Notes under the pieces: generated by a model
Seen by the model: only the letters and a program-made list of their open reading frames with translations
What the model was told of the DNA's origin: nothing
Database searches by the model: none
NCBI RefSeq assembly: GCF_032884065.1
Contig: NC_088879.1
Location: 20,384,038-20,448,037 of the forward strand
Length of the DNA stretch: 64,000 nt
DNA from: Artemia franciscana
Lineage: Eukaryota > Arthropoda > Branchiopoda > Anostraca > Artemiidae
Reading direction: 5' to 3'
In this document: positions 48,598 through 62,439 of the stretch, in pieces
Numbering within the stretch: the stretch's first letter is position 1
How the letters are laid out: each line of letters opens with the position of its first letter
Position numbers and translations under genes: made by a program

Positions 48598-49090
48598 TAC
48601 TTACTTACCTACTTACTTTGTGTCCCTGACGTTCTCATTGATCACGTTCAGGCTCCTTTACACGTTGACGAATCAGCTGTTTATAGGATGTACAGTCATC
48701 GTCCTGCTTTAAAAGTTGCAGGAGGTCGTTTCCAAAATTATCTCGCCACCTCTTCTTTGGTCTTTCAGGACGGTGGCTATCGTACACTCTACCTTCAACA
48801 GCAACTTTTAGCAGTCGTAACTTCTCAATCGGGTGAACGTTGCCAAGATACGTAAGTTGGTGTAATCGCACTCTCTGGGGTACTGTTTTTTCCCGTTCTT
48901 CTCGAAATTCTTGGTTAGAGACTCTGTTGAGGCATGTTATAGCGGCTATATGGCGAAGATATTTCGTTTTTGGTCGTCCTCAAGTTTCAGAGTCCACGTC
49001 CGCAGACGTACAGAGCAACAGGAGTGATTAAGGAGTCGAAGAGTCGTAGATTTAGCTGCATTAACAAATGTATTTTATAGAGGAGGGGGA
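48598..49090 (-). mobile_element. LINE-E: 3' fragment of another EN/RT LINE
   Basis: The minus strand encodes the C-terminal tail typical of these LINEs: HQLTYLGNVHPIEKLRLLK, then HRPERPKKRWRDNFGNDLLQ and YKQLIRQRVKEPERDQ, then a stop at about 48,635. After it comes a TAAG-repeat tail (gtaagtaggtaagtaagtaa at 48,598-48,620). Further upstream (49,060-48,960) broken frames read SLITPVALYVCG. It differs from LINE-A and LINE-B in sequence and tail. Confidence 0.75.
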
Positions 49091-50203
49091 GTAGTCTTTT
49101 AAAGTTTGCACTTCCTGGAGCAAACATTCTGTTTATGTCGTTAATGCAACTTTTTTCTTACTTTAGTAGGCCCCACAGGCATATAAAACAGGTTACCAAC
49201 TCAAATAACTTTGCTACTTACTATGAAATGAATAGGAGACAGGCCACGGTCTTTGGTTGTACGCATACTCTAGTTCGGAAACTTGGGCCTGTATACTAGG
49301 TACAAAGTTGGGGATTAATGTTAGCAAAACACTGAAATCTTCTCTGCGAGAAGAAAGTTCAATGATGTTATTCCCAAATTGTTGCAAATCGTGGTAAGCA
49401 TAATGAAAATTCTACATTAAATTAAGCTTTTAAAGAACAGTCAGTATTGTTTCTTCACAGACTTCATCTTATTTTCATAAAAAAAGTATCATTCCAATCT
49501 GTTCATGTTCATGTTAAAGAATTTGTTGGCAAACTATCCAAGTCTACACAGACGTTTCTGCCGTTCCATAGTGACTTTCCTGATTTTATTTAGCTGCTGT
49601 TCTTTTATAAATTGTTCTTTTTTTGGAAACTCTGCTTATGGTTTTTCTAGCGCGTAAAAATTACATATGTATTATGTCTCAGCTGTTGTTGATAAAGAAA
49701 CGCAATTTCCCTGTAAAACACGATTTCCCTGGTCACATTTTTCATGTGCGTTTCAGTCGGGAATACATCCTCACCTTTTAACTAGTTCTGAGGATCGTGG
49801 TTTATGGTGTTCAATTTTAACATAGAAACACTATGTTGTTATCAAAGTCTTGATGTAGGTTTTATTATTGTGGTGGAAATTGAAATCTGGATGTGGAGTG
49901 GAAATTGAGGTTTGATTAATCGTTGCATTCGACAAATAGTTTGTTCAAACGCTTTTTGTAATTATTTGCCCACTGAAGAGCTTCAAAACAACATAAGATT
50001 GGTTGATTTGTCTGGTCCGGTTCAGGTTTTTATTGACTCCTCATCACGACATTTTAGTCTGTGCAAAGGTTATTTATCTCGTTAGCTAGTAAGCTAGTCT
50101 GAATTCTGTTTCAGTGTGTGGTGTTTCCTTTTCTCCTTTTTTTATACTCCGTTTCATAGCTATTTGTTATTTATAAGGGAAAATAAAAGATTTGCTTAAA
50201 TTA
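49091..50203. other. Intergenic stretch downstream of WASHC4
   Basis: No exon or repeat was clearly recognised; 49,091-49,320 may be further decayed LINE-E. The rest is AT-rich. Confidence 0.45.
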
Positions 50204-50209
50204 TTTATT
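50204..50209 (-). terminator. Likely WASHC4 polyadenylation signal
   Basis: AATAAA on the minus strand (tttatt on plus), about 108 bases after the WASHC4 stop codon. Confidence 0.55.
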
Positions 50210-50316
50210 ATTGATAAACTGACACAAAATAAGCAATTCAATACGAACAAGGTACTAGTAGGTACTTGCCATTTAAAACGGCTTTGCAGAATGTTAAGAG
50301 TAGAATTATAGAAAGG

Positions 50317-50448
50317 TCATACATCTCCAAGAGAAGGGTTGGTGCTGATAGATTTATTATCATCTTTATCCGCTGAAAGACTACTTGACAAATTTGAACC
50401 AAACAATGCTCGGGCACTAACCAGGCTGTACTGCAGTAGCTGATATTC
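50317..50448 (-). CDS. WASHC4: WASH complex subunit 4 (SWIP/KIAA1033), terminal exon
   Basis: On the minus strand, acceptor 'ataatttttttttcag' precedes GAA at 50,448. The exon reads EYQLLQYSLVSARALFGSNL, then a Ser/Asp-rich tail ending SLGDV and TGA (50,317-50,319). It matches my memory of the human WASHC4 C terminus ([20 protein letters not shown] followed by a variable tail). The phase agrees with the donor of the upstream exon at 58,023. WASHC4 belongs to the pentameric WASH complex, which activates Arp2/3 actin nucleation on endosomes for cargo sorting. The tail after ALFG is shorter than the vertebrate tail and unlike it. The identification is strong for the conserved part. Confidence 0.85.
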   Translation of the reverse strand, partial: EYQLLQYSLVSARALFGSNLSSSLSADKDDNKSISTNPSLGDV

Positions 50449-50934
50449 CTGAAAAAAAATTATAATGCAATAAAAGGAATAGTCACATTGAAAAAATCAG
50501 CTGTACACAAATTATTATTTAAATTTCTACATACAACAGGGTCTTTTAAACCTAATTTTTACTATGAGACTACAACTATATACTAAATTTAGAACCTCTT
50601 TCTCTTATCACCAGTAATGAATATCTGAAATAATTTTCAAGAATCACATTGATATTTAACACCTAGCACAAAAAAAAACAATAAAATCAAAATTTCAGAC
50701 AAGGCTAAAAGGATGGTTCTGAGCTCTTAAGGATGAATACGACTCATCTTGATGTATTTATATAACAACGGTTTGAGTAGCTCTTCTGCTTCTGGTTAGG
50801 TGTGATGAACCCGAAGGAGCTGAAAGCGGGAGTGCCAACCGCTGCAGAACCTTTTGCAAATCATAGGCACTGCCTAGACACTGAATAGGCGCTGTTGTGC
50901 TCTCTAGGTTAAGAGCGAAGTGGGCTGTATGTAT
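50449..50934. other. WASHC4 last intron, 3' part
   Basis: AT-rich near the acceptor. A GC-richer patch at 50,700-50,930 (for example 'aaggagctgaaagcgggagt') was not recognised and may be another repeat. Confidence 0.5.
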
Positions 50935-52260
50935 TTATTATTTTTGATTGCACTTGGTATTAACCAAGTGATATATAGCAATCGCAAATTCTGTCGGTCT
51001 GTCTGTCGGTCCCGGTTTTGCTACTTTAGGCACTTCCAGGTAAGCTAGGACGATGAAATTTGGCAGGCGTATCAGGGACCGGACCAGATTAAATTAGAAA
51101 TAAATGTTTTCCCGATTTGACCATTTGGGGGGGAGTGGGGGGCCGGTTAATTAGGACAAAAATAGAAAAAATGAAGTATTTTTAACTTACGAACGGTTGA
51201 TCAGATCTTAATGAAATTTGATGTTTGGAAGGATATCGTGTCTCAGAGCTGTTATTTCAAATCCCGACCAGATCTGGTGACATTGGGGGGAGGGGGTTGG
51301 GAGGGGAAAACTTAAAATCTTGGAAAACACTTAGAGTTGAGGGATCGGGATGAAACTTGGTGATAAAAATAAGCACAAGTCCTACATACATGATTGACAT
51401 AACCAGAACGGATCTACTCTTTTTGGGGTATTTGGGGGGGGGGGGGGGGTTAATCCTGAAAAATTAGAAAAAATGAGGTATTTTTAACTTACGATCGGGT
51501 GATTGGATATCAATGAAATTTGATATTTAGAAGGATACCGTGTCTCAAAGCTCTTATTTCAAATCCCAACCGGATCTGGTGACATTGGGGGGAGTTTGGG
51601 GGGGGGCCTAAAATCTTGGAAAACACTTAGATTGGAGAAATAGATTTCTTAGATTGGGATGAAACTTGGTGGGGAAAATAAGCAGAATTTTTAGATACGT
51701 GATTGACATAATTGGAACGGATCCGCTCTATTGGGGGGGGGGGAGTGTTAATTCTGAAAAATTAGAAAAATGATGTATTTTTAACTTACGAAGGAGTGAT
51801 CGGATCTTCATGAAACTTCATATTTAGAAGGACCTTGTAACTCATATCTCTTATTTTAAATTTCAGTCGGATCCAGCGTCATTGGGGGGGGGGGGAAATC
51901 TTAGAAAATACTTAAAGCGGAGAGATCAGGATGAAACTGGATGGGAAGAATAAAAACCTGTCTAAGATACGTGACTGACATAACCGGACCAGATCTGCTC
52001 TCTTTGATGGAGTTGGGGGGAGGGGAGTAATTCGGAAAAATGAGGCATTTGTAACTTATGAAAGGGTGACCAGATCTTAATGAAATTCGATATTTAGAAG
52101 GATCTTGTGCTTTAAAGCTCTAATTTTAAATTCCAACCCGATCCTGTGACATTGGGGGGAGTTGGGGGGGGGGGGTAAAAAGTAATTCTTGGAAAACGAG
52201 AAAATTGGGGTATTTTTACCCCAATTTACCCGGAAAACGTGATCGGATCTTAATGAAAAT

Positions 52261-52340
<80 letters not shown>

Positions 52341-53085
52341 GAATCTTGTGTCTAAGATGCTCTATTTTCGACTCGAATTGGATCCGGGACATAGGGGGTT
52401 GGAGGAGGGAAACAGAAATCTTGGTTAACACTGAGAGTGGAGAGATCGGTATGAAACTTGATGAAAAGAATAAGCACAAGTTCCAGATACGCTATTGACA
52501 TAATTGGAACGGATCCGTTCTCTTTGGAGGAGCTGGGGGCAGTTAATCTGGAAAAATTAGAAAAATTGAGGTATTCTTAACTTAAGAACGGGTGACCGGA
52601 TCTTAATGAAATTTGATATTTAGAAGGAATTCATGCCTCAGAGCTATTATTTCAAATCCCGACCAGATCTGTTGACATTGGAGGGAGTTGGAGGAGGAAA
52701 TCTTGGAAAACGCTTGGAGAGGAGGAATCGGAATGAAGCATAGTGGATATAATAAGCAAATGTCCTTAATACGTGATTGAAGTAACCGTACTGGATTCGC
52801 TCTTTTTGGGAGAGTTGGGGGGAGGGGTTCAGTGATTTAGCGAGTTTGGTGCTTCTGGACGAGCTAGGACGATGAAAATTGGTAGGCGTGTCAGGGAGCT
52901 GCACAAATTGACTTGATAAAGTCGCTTTCCCAGATTCGACCATCTGGGGGGCTAAAGAAAAAAAAAATAGAAACAATAAGGTATTTATAACTTACGAGTG
53001 GGTGATCGGATATTAATGTATTTTGATATTTAGAAGGACGTCGTGACTCAGACCTCTTATTTTAAATCCTGACCGGCATTAAGCA
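50935..53085 (+). repeat. Tandem array S2, about 290-bp unit, with two head segments
   Basis: The marker 'aacttacga' or a variant recurs at 51,186, 51,486, 51,783, 52,053, 52,579 and 52,989, with a damaged unit around 52,210-52,260. Units also carry 'ggatcttaatgaaatttgat', 'gtgtctcaRagct', 'gatctggtgacattgggg', long G runs and 'cacaagtcc'. The array begins with a unique head: a hairpin CACTTGGT/ACCAAGTG at 50,951-50,970, then 'gtcggtctgtctgtcggtcc' and 'taagctaggacgatgaaatt'. Part of the head recurs at 52,835-52,960. Same unit as S1, opposite orientation. It lies inside the WASHC4 intron. Confidence 0.9.
52263..52337. repeat. (TA)n microsatellite inside array S2
   Basis: About 75 bases of alternating A and T, grown from the 'tgatattta' position of an S unit (gaaaattgatata...tagaagaatcttgtgtc). 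Confidence 0.97.
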
Positions 53086-53218
53086 TCTGATTTTCCTTTT
53101 AAATCAATCTATTGATTCTTAGAATTTTGTTAGAGCTCATACCATATGAGCTCTTGGCTCTTAGCTCTTCTTGGCTCGTCACAAGTGCCGTATGAGCTCT
53201 TAGCTGTTGGATGGAATT

Positions 53219-55870
53219 AGATAAGATAAGAGATAAGATTTATTCATCACGAAACACACATACAATATTACATTTTACTATTTCCCCAAAGGCTCTTTGG
53301 CCTGTAAAAAAGGGGAAAATGAACGAGCCACTTACTCAGAGAAGAAAAAAAAAATAATCACTTACTCACAGAGAGAAGAGCAAAAAGGAGAAGAGAGGAA
53401 AATATTAATAAAATGAAAAACTATAGAAAACAAAAGTAAATAGACTAATAGATTGAAGAGACTAAATTAATTATGTAGATCTGTAGACAAAATAGACTCC
53501 AATGAAATAATGAGGAAATATATATGCATACATACACGCATATACACATATAAAAAGAGATAAAATAATTTCTAAGAAGCCAATGAATTTTTAATAATTT
53601 TTTTGAACAAACCGAATGAGTGGCACCTTCGAGCTGATTCGGGCAACTTATTCCATACAATATAACTCGCAATTAAAGGATTAAAGTCTGACCTTACACA
53701 AGGAGTATAAGGAACTTGAATATGATTTTCGGTATTGCGAAGATTATAATTATTCTGATCAGAGGTGAAAGATGGCTGAACAGTTAGGGGACGGGGGAGG
53801 TCACCATGAAGCTGAGAAAAAGTAAAACATGCACACGAAAGAATATACAGTGACTCGAGATCAAGTAATGGGATAACTCTTGCACGGTTAGTTTCCTTAA
53901 TGAGGTTTCTAGCTTTATTATAAACCTTAGAAAGTGGTTTTAACAGTGAAGGAAAGGTTGACATCCATACTATTGGACAGTAGGAAACGTAAGATCGGAT
54001 CAAGGAGTGAAAAAGGATTTCCAAAATTGATCCAGGGAAAATATGTTTGAGTTTCCTTAAAATACCAAGACTCCTGCATATCTTCATTTTAATCAAATCA
54101 ATGTGACACTTGAAAGACAAGTTTTCATCAACAAGAATGCCCAAAAAACGAACATATCGATCTTTAGATCTGTGAATTATCCCATTTGGCTGATGAATTT
54201 CTGATAACTTGGAATAAATCTGAGAAACATGCGAAAATATCAAAAAATTGGATTTTGAATAATTTAGAGTAAGAAAATTAGCATCAAGCCATGAAATTAC
54301 TCTCTCAAACAAGTATTCCAAGTTTAATCGAAGCTCGGATTCACAGTTCCCCGAAGTGCCAAGTGTGCTATCATCAGCAAAACAAACAAGGACATCAGAA
54401 GATGGCGAACTATAGCTGGCACTATGGGTAAGGGAAGGTTTAGGATGAGAGAGTCTACAGCAATGAATAGGTTTCTGCTTTTTTACTGCGTAAAAAAGAT
54501 CATTTATATAAATCAAAAATAGCACTGGCCCTAAAACTGATCCCTGAGGGACGCCAAAATTCACTTGTGATTGACAGAAATTAAATTGTGGATTGAGAGA
54601 AATTAACCTATCATTCAAATAAGATTGAAACCAAGAAAATACATTACCCCTAATGCCAAAATGAGACATCTTCGATAGAAGAATTTCATGAGTTAAGGAA
54701 TCGAATGCCTTGCGAATATCCAGGAATATAGCAGCCGGAATTGATCCCGAATCCAATTCAGAATGTATAAAATTCAAAAGGGTCATACATGCATGCTCAG
54801 TGGAGTGCTTCATTCGGAAACCAAATTGAAAATCATGAAGAAACTCTTTAGATTTTAGAAATTTAAGCAGACGAGAAAGCATAGCCTTTTCGAAGATTTT
54901 ACTAAATACTGATAAAATTGAAATTGGTCGATAATTTGCTGGATCATTTCTTGGTCCACCTTTATACAGAACAATAATCCGAGCACGCTTGAGAGGATCT
55001 GGAAAAACCCCTTATTTAAATGAAAGATTAACAAGTTTTGTAAGAGGCACAACTATTGAAGGAAGAATAGATTTAACTACCTTAGTAGGAATAGAATCTG
55101 GCCCAGATGAAGATGAGTCTTTCAAGCCATTAACTATTTTAGTAATTTCAATTTCTGTTACTGGCTCTAGAAACATAGACTTAACACAAGACGGCCCGAG
55201 GTAAGATCTAAAGTCCGACTTAGACCGAGATAAAGTAGCTGTGGAAGCGATATTATTACCAATACTAGCGAAAAATGAAGTAAATGCTTCTTGGACATTA
55301 AGCTCACCCTCTACAGTCTCATCACTAATGACCAGACTCATAGGTAAAGAGCTATATTGAGAACCAGGTTTAAGCACAGAATTTATTACCTTCCAAGTTT
55401 TACGAATATCCTTATTACACGCAGCAAAATTATTTAGATAATAGAGAGAATTGGCTTTCCTACACACGGAATTATATATATTCCGGTAAATCTTGAATTG
55501 ACAAAGACGAATAGCACTCGTTGAAAGTGTAGCGCATTTATAATACCTCCAGAGATTATTTTTCCTTCTCCAGCTTTTGAGAAGTCCGGATGTCATCCAT
55601 GGGTTTAGAGGAATAATCCTTTTAGACCTGCGATTAGAAGGTGGTACTTTACAAATGCTAAGAATAGCCTCTTTTATGGTTCCATAAAACGACTCAAATA
55701 AACAAGAAAAATCCTTGTCATTATCAAATAAGCTCCACGAATTTTTCGCTAATTTAGAACCAAGAAGAGATAACTCATTCTCACCAAACCTAATAGAATA
55801 GGAATCAAACACTTGAGCCCGGTTATTCCTTCCCCGATTAAAACTGAACCGAGAATTGTCGTAGTAACTT
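53219..55870 (-). mobile_element. LINE-C: CR1-group LINE, 5'-truncated, nearly open ORF2
   Basis: On the minus strand one frame runs from about 55,863 to the stop at 53,572-53,574, broken only by one in-frame TAA (55,012-55,014). The part before RT includes NPWMTSGLLKSWRRKNNLWR and SSSGPDSIPTKVVKS. RT: NYRPISILSVFSKIFEKAM near 54,920, AIFLDIRKAFDSL (motif A) near 54,720, FGVPQGSVLGPVLFLIYIND (motif B) near 54,550 and VCFADDSTLG (motif C, catalytic DD intact) near 54,370. A CR1/Crack/Daphne-like C terminus ends KKIIKNSLAS. The 3' UTR has a CCAAAG/CTTTGG hairpin (53,286-53,300), then AATAAA and a TCTTAT repeat tail ending at about 53,219. The endonuclease is missing. It appears younger than the other LINEs here. 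Confidence 0.9.
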
Positions 55871-56045
55871 CGGGAGGGACTCATTCGATTGGGAATCAAA
55901 TGTTTTAGTTCCCTTTTTAAGAGTCAAGAGTGATTGGACGGCAAGCAGAGCAACCCTCCCTTACCCCCACCCTGGCCGGTTATTCCAACAAAGACATCCG
56001 ATAAAAATATTGAGATAGCCATTTTGTTCAGCATAGTTGACAGCC
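55871..56045 (+). mobile_element. Element X fragment X12 (plus), old
   Basis: Matches mid-L3 of X: 'ggactcattcgattgg', 'agttccctttttaagagtca', 'ttggacggcaagcagag', 'ttgagatagccattttgttc' and 'agcatagttgacagcc'. It abuts the 5' truncation point of LINE-C, so the LINE may have inserted into it, although no X sequence was seen on the LINE's other side. Confidence 0.7.
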
Positions 56046-56206
56046 TTTGAGCTTTGAGCGACGGCCTTCGACCAATAGAGGACTCAGCAGTTTTCAGGAC
56101 ATTATTCTTAGATTTTCTTCTTACTTCCTCTGAGTCAGTTAGGGACTCACGGCATTCAAATTTATTGTATATTTCCACAACATGCTTTATCTGATACTGC
56201 AATATA
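56046..56206 (-). other. Coding-like island, function unknown
   Basis: On the minus strand a frame reads LQYQIKHVVEIYNKFECRES, then LTDSEEVRRKSKNNVLKTAE and SSIGRRPSLKAQRLS before meeting the X12 fragment. An acceptor-like 'ccaatctccag' lies just upstream (about 56,218). The codons look protein-like and the sequence is charged and helix-forming. It could be a LINE ORF1 scrap or a host pseudo-exon. It has no counterpart that I know in WASHC4. Confidence 0.3.
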
Positions 56207-56230
56207 TCAGATTCTGGAGATTGGAGCAGG

Positions 56231-58022
56231 AAACTCTAGCACCTGATTCACATTTTTTAAGACGTAGACCACGAGAAAATTGGGTAAACCTGGCAGGTCA
56301 CGATGTCTTCTGATTTTCTCGCTACTTCATTCTATTGAATAAAAAGTAGCATAGAAGGTTTCAGCCAAAAAACATCTTTTTTCAAACAAACGCAAAAATT
56401 TTCCAGCCCCTCCCTAACACTAAATGTGAACTTTCCTTGCCCGTTTCTTCCCCGAGATTCTAACGATAGTGCCTGAAAGTTTCAACTCCATGCTCAAAGC
56501 CGTTCTAAACATACTACCCTGGACGTACTTAATTCTTATTTAGCACGATCCCCAGCCCCCCGGAAAAGATTTAAAATCCGCTTGACCCTCACCCCTCTCC
56601 GTTATTTCCTTAAATTTTGAAGTTGATCCCTTAAGCCGTTAATCTTCGTTCCTAAGATATTGCACATACATAATTTAGTAAATGAAAATATACAGAGAAA
56701 AACTATAATAATATTTCAACAAAGCAGTGGAACATAACAGAAAAAAATAACCGACTTAAATTAATAAAGATACGAATATTTCGACTCCACGTCCGGGAGC
56801 CTTTATCAATGAGGAAAAAGTAAAAAATGAGTAAAGCTAAATTAACACAATATATAAAGAAAGAAAAGAAAAACAAATAAATAAAACTCACTTCTTAACA
56901 ATTTTCAAATATCACTGCAATAGTCTAATTAAGCAACACAGAAACAACAAAGAAACTGTATCTTCTACAACAGATTGTCTCTCGTATAATTTCAATTTGG
57001 TAATGAGATCTAGCAAAGAATCAAATCCTATATTTATTTGAAAAAATTTAAATATATCCTAGGTTATGAAAAACCTAAATATTATATATTTATTTAGATA
57101 TTACACCCATTTTTCTCTAAATATTTTCATTTATTAAATTCTGTAAAAGGAAAGGCAGTGTGGTCTAAGATAATATTTAGATATTGCATATATAGTATTT
57201 TGATAACCAGGATACACATAGTTTCTTTTGATCCAGTTCAGAATCTCCTCAAAATTATATCAAAGCTTCGATTCGGTCTTTTAAGCCGCTCCCCGAATAT
57301 TGTAAAGAATCTATGAAAATGGGTGCAAATATAATTTTTTGACTAACTCAGATACGCGTGTCGTTTCCAGAGAAAACTCCTGAGACATTGGAAATCTTGG
57401 TAGAGCAAACAGTCTGAAAGAACTCGCTGGAAATACATATAATGAGGCAAATTTTTCCATTCATTTCCAGGCCCTTAGTCGGTCGTTTCGATCCAGTAAC
57501 CTATCTCTGAAAGTTTCGAGCTAATCAGACAACCAAGACCAAACATGCCCCCGCCCCATTCCATGATAAAACCCATATACAAACAATAAACAACTTGTAT
57601 ATTTTACATCCCTTTCCCTAAGGTTTGTAGGAATAATTTTATCCCTATAGGCACATTAATTGGATCTTTTGCATGTTCTGAACGTGAAGAATATCTCAAA
57701 ACTTTTATCAGATGTCTCTGAGGGTTGAAGAGAGCCCGGGTAACAGAAAAATGCCCAGAGCAGGGATAATCATCCTCCAGTCACTTTCGACTCTTAACAA
57801 GGGCACTAGAACTTTCGATTTCGAATCAAATAAGTACCCCAAGCTTTCTACTAAGATCCCTACTATGCGAAGTGGCCTGAAAAAAGCTCTAAATAATATA
57901 TGGAAGCCATTTCGCTTTTTACCTAAGTAACACTACTGTTCTCCTATAATTGAGTTATTAGTATAAGTCAAAACTCTTGGAATATATCATTCAAGAAAAA
58001 CAAGAAGTAGAATAGAGCCAAC
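56231..58022. other. WASHC4 intron, 5' part
   Basis: Contains a Penelope-like 3' motif at 56,781-56,809 and degraded dispersed-repeat phrases (for example 'gcctgaaagtttcaactcc' at 56,471 and 'tctgaaagtttcgagcta' near 57,503). No exon was recognised. The 72-codon frame at 57,712-57,930 has no support. Confidence 0.5.
56781..56809 (-). other. Penelope-like element tail motif with ribozyme-like stem
   Basis: The minus strand reads TTGATAAAGGCTCCCGGACG then TGGAGTCGAAATATTCG. GGCTCC pairs with GGAGTC, followed by GAAA, which resembles stem II and part of the core of a hammerhead ribozyme as found in Penelope-like elements. The CTGATGA core is degenerate here, so it is probably inactive. The family is from memory. 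Confidence 0.4.
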
Positions 58023-58234
58023 CTGTCTATAACTATCAAGTCTTCTTATGGTCAGGCTGAGTGTCTGCCGTAGCTTTTCTCCATCGGTACATTTTTTGCC
58101 GCTTCTTCCACTTAGTGCTTGCTGATGCCTTACATCGACAAGAGCTTCAGTGTAGCGATGCGATACTGTTTCAAACCAATGAAGAGAATCAAAGTCAGTA
58201 CCTTGACCAAGTAGGGTTAGTATATATGCCAGCC
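58023..58234 (-). CDS. WASHC4: WASH complex subunit 4 (SWIP/KIAA1033), penultimate exon
   Basis: Minus strand: acceptor 'aatcttttttacag' ends at 58,235 and donor CAG|GTTGGC follows 58,023. After two bases completing a codon from the upstream exon, 70 codons read LAYILTLLGQGTDFDSLHWF, ETVSHRYTEALVDVRHQQAL, and finally KLRQTLSLTIRRLDSYRQ. Human WASHC4, as I recall it, has [21 protein letters not shown] and TMNLTQKRLDVYLQEFELL at the same place, so the match is clear. It continues in phase into the exon at 50,448 across a 7,574-base intron full of repeats. Upstream exons must lie beyond the window or in unrecognised DNA. Confidence 0.9.
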
Positions 58235-60397
<2,163 letters not shown>

Positions 60398-62017
60398 TTA
60401 AATAAATAAAATAGTTTTTTGTTAACTGAAAGTAAGGAGCGGCATTAATACTTAAAACGAACAGAAATTACTCCGTATATGAAAGGGGATGTTCTGTCCT
60501 CAACGCCCCGCTCTTTACACTAAAGTTTTTTACTGTTTTTAAAAGTAGAGTTGAGAGAAAGACTCAAACTTTAGCGTAAAGAGTGGGGCGTTGAGTTGCG
60601 AAGTAATTTCTGTTCGTTTTAAGTTTTAATGCCACTCCTTACTTTCAGTTAAGAAAACTTGTTTTTTTTAAATTTAATATCTGAACGTTTTTGAATTAAT
60701 GCATGTTTTGATTTTGGCTCTCCGCGCATGAATAATTAAAACGAAATTTGCATATTAATTTATTTTTCTGGCTAAATGCCTTTCTCATAGTTTTGATCGG
60801 ACGATTTCAAGAAAAAAAGAACGGGGGAGGAGGCCTAGTAACCCTCCAATTTTTTGGTTACTTAAAGAGGCAACTAGAACTTTAAATATTTTACGAACGT
60901 TTTTATTAGTAAAAATATACGGAACTCACGAATTAACTTACGCAATGAAATTTTATATTCGTATGTTGTTACTACGTATATGAGGGGGTTTGCCCCTTCG
61001 TCAATACCTCGCTCTTTACACTAAAGCTTGAATTTTGTCCCAAATCCTTAAGAATGACCCGCGAATCACAAAGGCCGTAGAATAAATAACTGAAATTACT
61101 AAAAAAGAACATTAGCGTAAAGAGCGATGTATTAGGAAGAGGTGAACCCCTCATATACGTAATAATTTCTGTTCATTTTAAGTTTTAATGTTGCTCCTTA
61201 CTTTCAGTTGAAAAAAACTTTTTCATATTTTCTTTTTTTAAATGCTAGAAAATCCTGCACCCCCTTCATGGAAATTCTCTTCCCCCATGACAAATTTCTC
61301 CATGGAAGGTTCCCCCTACATAACCCTCTCACCTCAACCCCTCCCCTCAACCAAAAAAATCCCCCTGAAAACGTCTGTACACTTCCCAATAACCATTACT
61401 ATATGTAAACCCTGGTCACGGTTTGTAACTTGCAGCCCCTCCCACGGGGACTGAGGGGGATTCAGTCGTCCTTAAGGACATAGTTATTAGGTATTTCTAC
61501 ATTGTTGGATAAAAGGGCTATCTCAGAATTTGGATCCGGTGACTTTGGGGAAAAAATGAGCACAGGATGAGAGCCCCCTCTCATCCTTAGAATGAGCCCC
61601 CTCCGACATTCTAGGAACACTGGGTCGATACGATCACCCATGGCAAAAAAACAAAAAAAAAAACAAAAAAAAAACGAATAAACACACATCCGCGTTTATT
61701 CCACGTCTTGTAGATAGGAGCTTGAAACTGCTACTGTAGGGTTCTCAGATACGCTGAATCTGGTGATGTGATTTTCGTTAAGATTCTATAACTTTTAAGA
61801 GGTGTTTCCCCCTATTTTCTAAAATAAGGCAAATTTTCTCAAGCTCGTAACTTTTGATGGGTAAGACAAAACTAGATGAAACTTACATATTTAAAATCAG
61901 CATTAAAATGCCATTCTTTTGATGTAACTATTGGTATCAAAATTTCGTTCTTTAGAGTTTCGGTTACTATTGAGCTGGGTCGCTCGTCACAACAGTTTGT
62001 TACCATGATCTGTTTGA
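60398..62017 (-). mobile_element. Element X, copy X13 (minus), 1,620 bp
   Basis: Both ends are present: reversed 3' end TTAAATAAA at 60,398 (the neighbouring host base gives T after the 3' end) and reversed head CTGTTTGA at 62,016-62,017. P2 spans about 60,418-60,655 with part of the second arm deleted, then L2, P1 (about 60,965-61,200) and L3. The head hairpin is slightly decayed. Confidence 0.88.
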
Positions 62018-62162
62018 AAACCTTTTATATTGCGTTTCGCGTTTGAAATCGATCTAGGGTTCAATTTACTCCAAAAATAAATTTCATGCGCAAGAGGCAG
62101 CGATAAAACAGGCATACTGAAGACTTCTTTTAAAACATCCATGCGCTCAAAAAATTTATGTT

Positions 62163-62318
62163 TAAACTATATATACTATATATATAACTATATACTATAT
62201 ATATAACTATATACTATATGTATAACTATATACTATGTATATAATTATATACTATATATATAACTATATACTATATATATGACTATATACTATATATATA
62301 TATATATAACTATATATA
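62163..62318. repeat. Minisatellite, about 20-bp TA-rich unit
   Basis: Unit 'actatatatataactatat' or a variant repeated about seven times, with one expansion of the TA core near 62,296-62,310. Confidence 0.9.
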
Positions 62319-62439
62319 CGACAACCTTAGACAATCTCGTACAATAAACATTCTATAAAGCTCCAACTTTAATGTTATGAAAAACTTATTAGACCACACT
62401 GCATTTCAAAATAAAACAAATACATTTTTCGATCAAAAA

